Assembly (NCBI RefSeq): GCF_003369915.1
Contig: NC_046675.1
Coordinates: forward strand, 24,924,001-24,988,000
Source of the DNA: Drosophila miranda
Lineage: Eukaryota > Arthropoda > Insecta > Diptera > Drosophilidae
Direction: 5' to 3'
Length of the DNA stretch: 64,000 nt
Shown one piece after another: positions 60,579-64,000 of the stretch; positions within the stretch are counted from its first letter, which is position 1, and each line of letters begins with the position of its first letter. The translations under genes were made by a program, and so were the position numbers. The notes beneath the pieces were generated by a model. That model made no database searches. It saw nothing but the letters and a program-made list of their open reading frames with translations, and was not told the origin of the DNA.

Positions 60579-62659
60579 TGCTCCTGCTTTTCCACCTTTT
60601 TGCAGTTCAGTGTGTTATTATGCACTATTTTCACTTCCCTCCCGCTCTTGTTCTACGACTGTCTGTCGTTTCTTTTTGGCTCGTTTCCTTTGGCTGGTTT
60701 TCCTTTTGCTGCACACAAGTTTTTCATTTGTAATTCAAGATGTCAGTCAGCTGGGAGAACCAAAACTTAATTAAAGTTCCGCACTTTTACTGTGCCATCC
60801 TCTCCTCTCCTCTCTCCTCTCACTCTCTCGCCCTCCCGCATCTCTTTCGCTTTTATGTATGTATTTAGTTGGCCCCCGTAACGCCCATTTCGTTTAAATT
60901 CAAACTGTCTGTCCGTATGTCTAACTGTCGGTAGGTCTGTGTGTCTCCCTCTGCTCTTCTATGGGGCTCTGCTTCTGTTTGGGGTTTATCTTTCAGGTGC
61001 AAGTTTTTCCTGCCGCACCTGCAGCAAATGTCCGGACTAGCGACTTTGTTGGCCTCGCCTCAGGCTTCGGGTCACCATCCAAGCTATCCAACCCATTCTA
61101 CCCATCCTCCGTGTTTCCAAGTCCTCTATAGAGCATGTGTGTGCGTAATTTTATGAGCTTATTCTATACTTTTCACTTCTAATTTGGTTTTATGCCACTG
61201 CCATGTACAGATTTCAACTTGTTGAATTAGTCCCCCAGTCCTCCAGTTCTCAGCGTTTTCATTTTCATTCCATTCCGGTTGCGGCTCTGAGGTACATCTC
61301 CCTGATATCGGTTTCACCAGGAGCCTCACCGTATAAAGCATCTAATTTAATTAGCTGACACCGACTGGACATCTTTGGACTAACACTCTCCTGTACAGTA
61401 TTTAGCATCTGGTCCGAGAGGAGGGGACACTCGTACAAGAGAAAGCAGTGTTTGGGAGTGACGGAACCAGGTTGAGGTTTATCATCTCCTGCTGCTCATT
61501 AGGTATGCATTGAGTTTCCAGTGTCCGGTGCCAGCGCCAGAGAAACTTTTGATAACTGTAATTAGCATATGAAGAAATCAGAGCAGGACCATTTTTCCTT
61601 GGAGCGCAGACAGGCGGAATGCCTTTGAATGGACCCTATTCTTGTTAGGGATCTATCCGCCAGGTGTGACAGTAATTGCATGTCGGCGGGGAACTTATCC
61701 GTGTTCATTCATTTCTGTATCCTGATATGCAACAGAGATAAGAAACTTCCCTAGCATAGCTATTTTACCTACCAAATAAATAAATTAATTTCTCCATCTT
61801 TCAGCACAATCAAAATACCCAAGTACCTTCAATGCAGTGTGAGCATCCCACAGAATTATTCATCTATTAATATACATCTCAATGTCAGCTTTTTTGCCCT
61901 TTTGCACCCATTTCCCTTGAAATTTGAAATTCTCTCTTAGCCACCTCAATCCCACTTGAGTCTCTTTGCATCTATTAATATCTTCGTGTTGCACTTGCCA
62001 CTAAATACGTCATTGAGTTGGGGGATTATCATCACCGTATTGCATTCCATTGGCTAGAACCTGAAGCAGAACCACATTTCGCACCACCAGAAACGCCAGT
62101 ATTGACCAATGTCAATGCCATGGCCTTGGGGACAGTTGGCGGGGGAGGACGGGGGACGGGGGACATGGGCAGGGCCGAAAGCAAATGCAAATGTAGAAAC
62201 CGTAACAGAAACGGAATAAAAATACCAAAAAGAAATACTACAAAAATAATCCCAACAGTCGCCGCGAGAATCAGCCACTACTCATTCCTTCCGGCTTCCC
62301 AGAGGGCAAGAGAGTGGTGCCGGGCTGATGATTAAATCAGTTAAGAGCTATGGGCCATTTCAGCCAGCTCTGTGCTCTGGTGTGCTCTGCCTTGGGCTAC
62401 CTCCCTCCGTTCTCACTGCCCGTTCCCATACCCATTTGGTGGCCAAAACCATTGGCTCGGCTTCCTCTTTCCTGCCTTTTGGTGTTGTGCATTTTTGTAC
62501 CTTGCACTCGTTGGAGTGGAAGGGTATGCTGTATTCGTGTATGTGCTTGATAAGAATCAAACTCTTAAGAAATTCACAAACAGTTTTATTATCCATCAAA
62601 ATTATCCGCAAGCAAATCATCGTCTAGTGTTTTTGTAGGTTATTAACATATTTCTTCCT

Positions 62660-62735
62660 ATAATCGCATCGATAAAGAATTTTAGGTTACTAAATAGCGG
62701 GTATCTTGTAGTCGCAATATCTTCTATACAATTCT
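62660..62735. mobile_element. Helitron-like end fragment
   Basis: GGGTATCTTGTAGTCGCAAT resembles the DINE-1 3' end and parallels 52054–52073. Only this end is recognisable. Confidence 0.35.
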
Positions 62736-62947
62736 CTTTAGTTTGTTTTGCTTTCGACTTTTATTTCGGCCTTCTTTTTGGCTGCGGAATGAATTCATTT
62801 TATGCACTTTGCTGTGGGGCTATGGGCGATGCTTATTAGTTGCAATTTGCCTGCTGTGGCCAAAGTTTGCTCGCCAAAAACCAAACCAAAACCGAAAAAA
62901 CCCAAACCAAATAAATTAAATAATTGCTGGCCGAAGAAGTTGATAGG

Positions 62948-63842
62948 ATGGGAAAAAATAAGGGCGGCGGCGGTGGTGGTGGAGGAGGAGGTGGAGGCGG
63001 CGGCAATGTAAGCAATATTTGTGTTATGCAACATGCGTATTAATTGTGAGTTAAGATACTGATTATCATCATCTAATTTGCTTAAGCTTTCAACTGGAGA
63101 TGCATATAAATATCTTTAAGCATCAATTGAGAATTAAAAAACAATTTTAAGATTCGCTGATGAAGATTCCCTCAAGAAGATATACTTTTAACAAAATGAC
63201 TTATATGGAGCGGTGCTCCTCTAGTGGAATTTCGTGAAAATACCTAAAGTGGTTCATGGAAACTGCCTAAAGATATCCAGTTCCCTTGTAACATCATTGA
63301 TTCATGGTTGCATATTGTTGTGAGATGATCCAAAGACTCAGGTCTTACCAAAACCTTATTCGGACACATTCCACATAGTTTGTTTAAACTTTAATCAGGT
63401 GGACATCCATATTCATTCAATAAAAGGCAGGCATTTGGAATCTCTTTTCAAGTGCATTTCCAGTTCCATTTCTAATCCCATTCCCATTCCCACCAAAGAT
63501 TTCATATTCCATCAAACTTATCAAAGGACCCCTCCCGGCTCATGCCACTGCTCGTAATAACTAACATCTTTCTCATTAACTGACTTTGCTCAAGAACTGT
63601 ACACAGTCCTAGCTCATTATTTGCCCAGAGCCAGCTCAAAGTAAAATCTTTTCGTGTGCTTTTCCTTACAGAAAAAAGGCGGCGGCGTTGGCGGTGGTAG
63701 TGCAGGAGGAGCCGCAGCAGCCGCTGGAGCTGCTGGAAATAAAAACAAAGGCGGTGGGGCTGGCGGTGACAAAGGTGGAGCCAAGAAAGGAGCAGACCAA
63801 AAGCCACCCCCAGGCGCTGGAAAGAAAGGAGGCAAGAAATAG
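62948..63842 (+). CDS. Gly/Lys-rich small basic protein, two exons (76 aa)
   Basis: Exon 1 (62948–63007) encodes MGKNK, then 14 consecutive Gly and Asn, and ends at donor GTAAGC. A 664-nt intron ends in TTTTCCTTACAG. Exon 2 (63672–63842) continues in the same style (KKGGGVGGGS, an Ala-rich stretch, GNKNKGGGAGGDKGGAKKGA, QKPPPGAGKKGGKK) to TAG. The shared composition and the repeated NK-GGG unit on both sides of the intron support the join. The product has no signal peptide or membrane segment; it is highly basic and probably disordered. A nucleic-acid-binding role is possible by charge only. An overlapping ATG frame (62802–63011) with a signal-peptide-like start and Lys-Pro repeats covers exon 1 in another frame and would act as an upstream ORF if it is in the leader. 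Confidence 0.6.
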
Positions 63843-64000
63843 CAGTAGCCCTAATGCCAATGTGGCAACATCAAAGCGCATTATAAAATACAAATTTAGA
63901 ATTAAGGTGAAATTAAAAGGATATCAGGGAATATACTATATATGTACACATCTATAATGTATGTATGTATAAATCGCTCTTACAAATAGCAGAACTGCAT
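63843..64000 (+). other. Probable 3' UTR and flank of the Gly/Lys-rich gene
   Basis: AT-rich sequence with the weak poly(A) variant ATTAAA near 63913 and ATGTATGT repeats near the window end. No further exon is visible. Confidence 0.35.

Larger units (their letters stand above)
58765..62947. other. 4.2 kb without a supported gene
   Basis: AT-rich DNA with an ATTCGC hexamer run (60557–60578) and TCCTC-rich tracts near 60798–60830. A short Helitron-like end (GGGTATCTTGTAGTCGC, about 62699–62715) lies close to the Gly-rich gene. A signal-peptide-like frame without a start codon lies at 59421–59513. No exon is otherwise supported. Confidence 0.4.

Noticed and set aside
1..64000. CRISPR arrays, bacterial operons, ribosome binding sites, rRNA genes or endogenous viral genes
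   Set aside because: None seen; the window is eukaryotic and no retroviral-type gag/pol motif was noticed in any frame.

Overview
This window looks like a gene-sparse piece of a Drosophila nuclear genome. The evidence is short GT–AG introns of 52–85 nt, AT-rich intergenic DNA full of short tandem repeats, degenerate DINE-1/INE-1 (Helitron-like) insertions, a eukaryotic tRNA gene, and proteins that align well to insect families. The closest match I recognise is Drosophila eIF3d2. The repeated TACGAGTA motif and the repeat style suggest the obscura group, but this is an inference.

Layout. 1–3190: non-coding, with one weak small ORF. 3234–5801 (−): intronless gene for an 855-aa Ala/Pro/Val/Glu-rich repetitive protein. 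5.9–16.3 kb: non-coding with microsatellites. 16.3–23.7 kb: repeat-rich block with Helitron-like remnants and an inverted pair of degenerate ORF-bearing repeats. 23.7–36.9 kb: non-coding, with one candidate terminal exon near 34.6 kb. 36930–37223 (+): candidate secreted-peptide gene with a possible 9-nt micro-exon. 42408–44045 (−): eIF3d2. 44370–44462 (+): candidate one-pass membrane micropeptide. 46732–48014 (+): two-exon adenosine kinase paralogue with a presequence-like N-terminus. 54978–55049 (+): tRNA-Thr(TGT). 56476–58342 (−): five-exon acyl-CoA synthetase/luciferase-like enzyme with a TATA box and an upstream GATA-site cluster. 62948–63842 (+): two-exon Gly/Lys-rich 76-aa protein.

The genes do not form a pathway. 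They are independent loci: translation initiation (eIF3d2), purine salvage (adenosine kinase), fatty-acid or carboxylate activation (acyl-CoA synthetase), one tRNA, and several unrecognised small or low-complexity proteins. eIF3d2 and the adenosine kinase both look like divergent paralogues of housekeeping enzymes, a pattern often seen for testis-biased genes in flies; expression cannot be read from sequence. All splice junctions were assigned by eye from GT/AG sites, phase and protein continuity.
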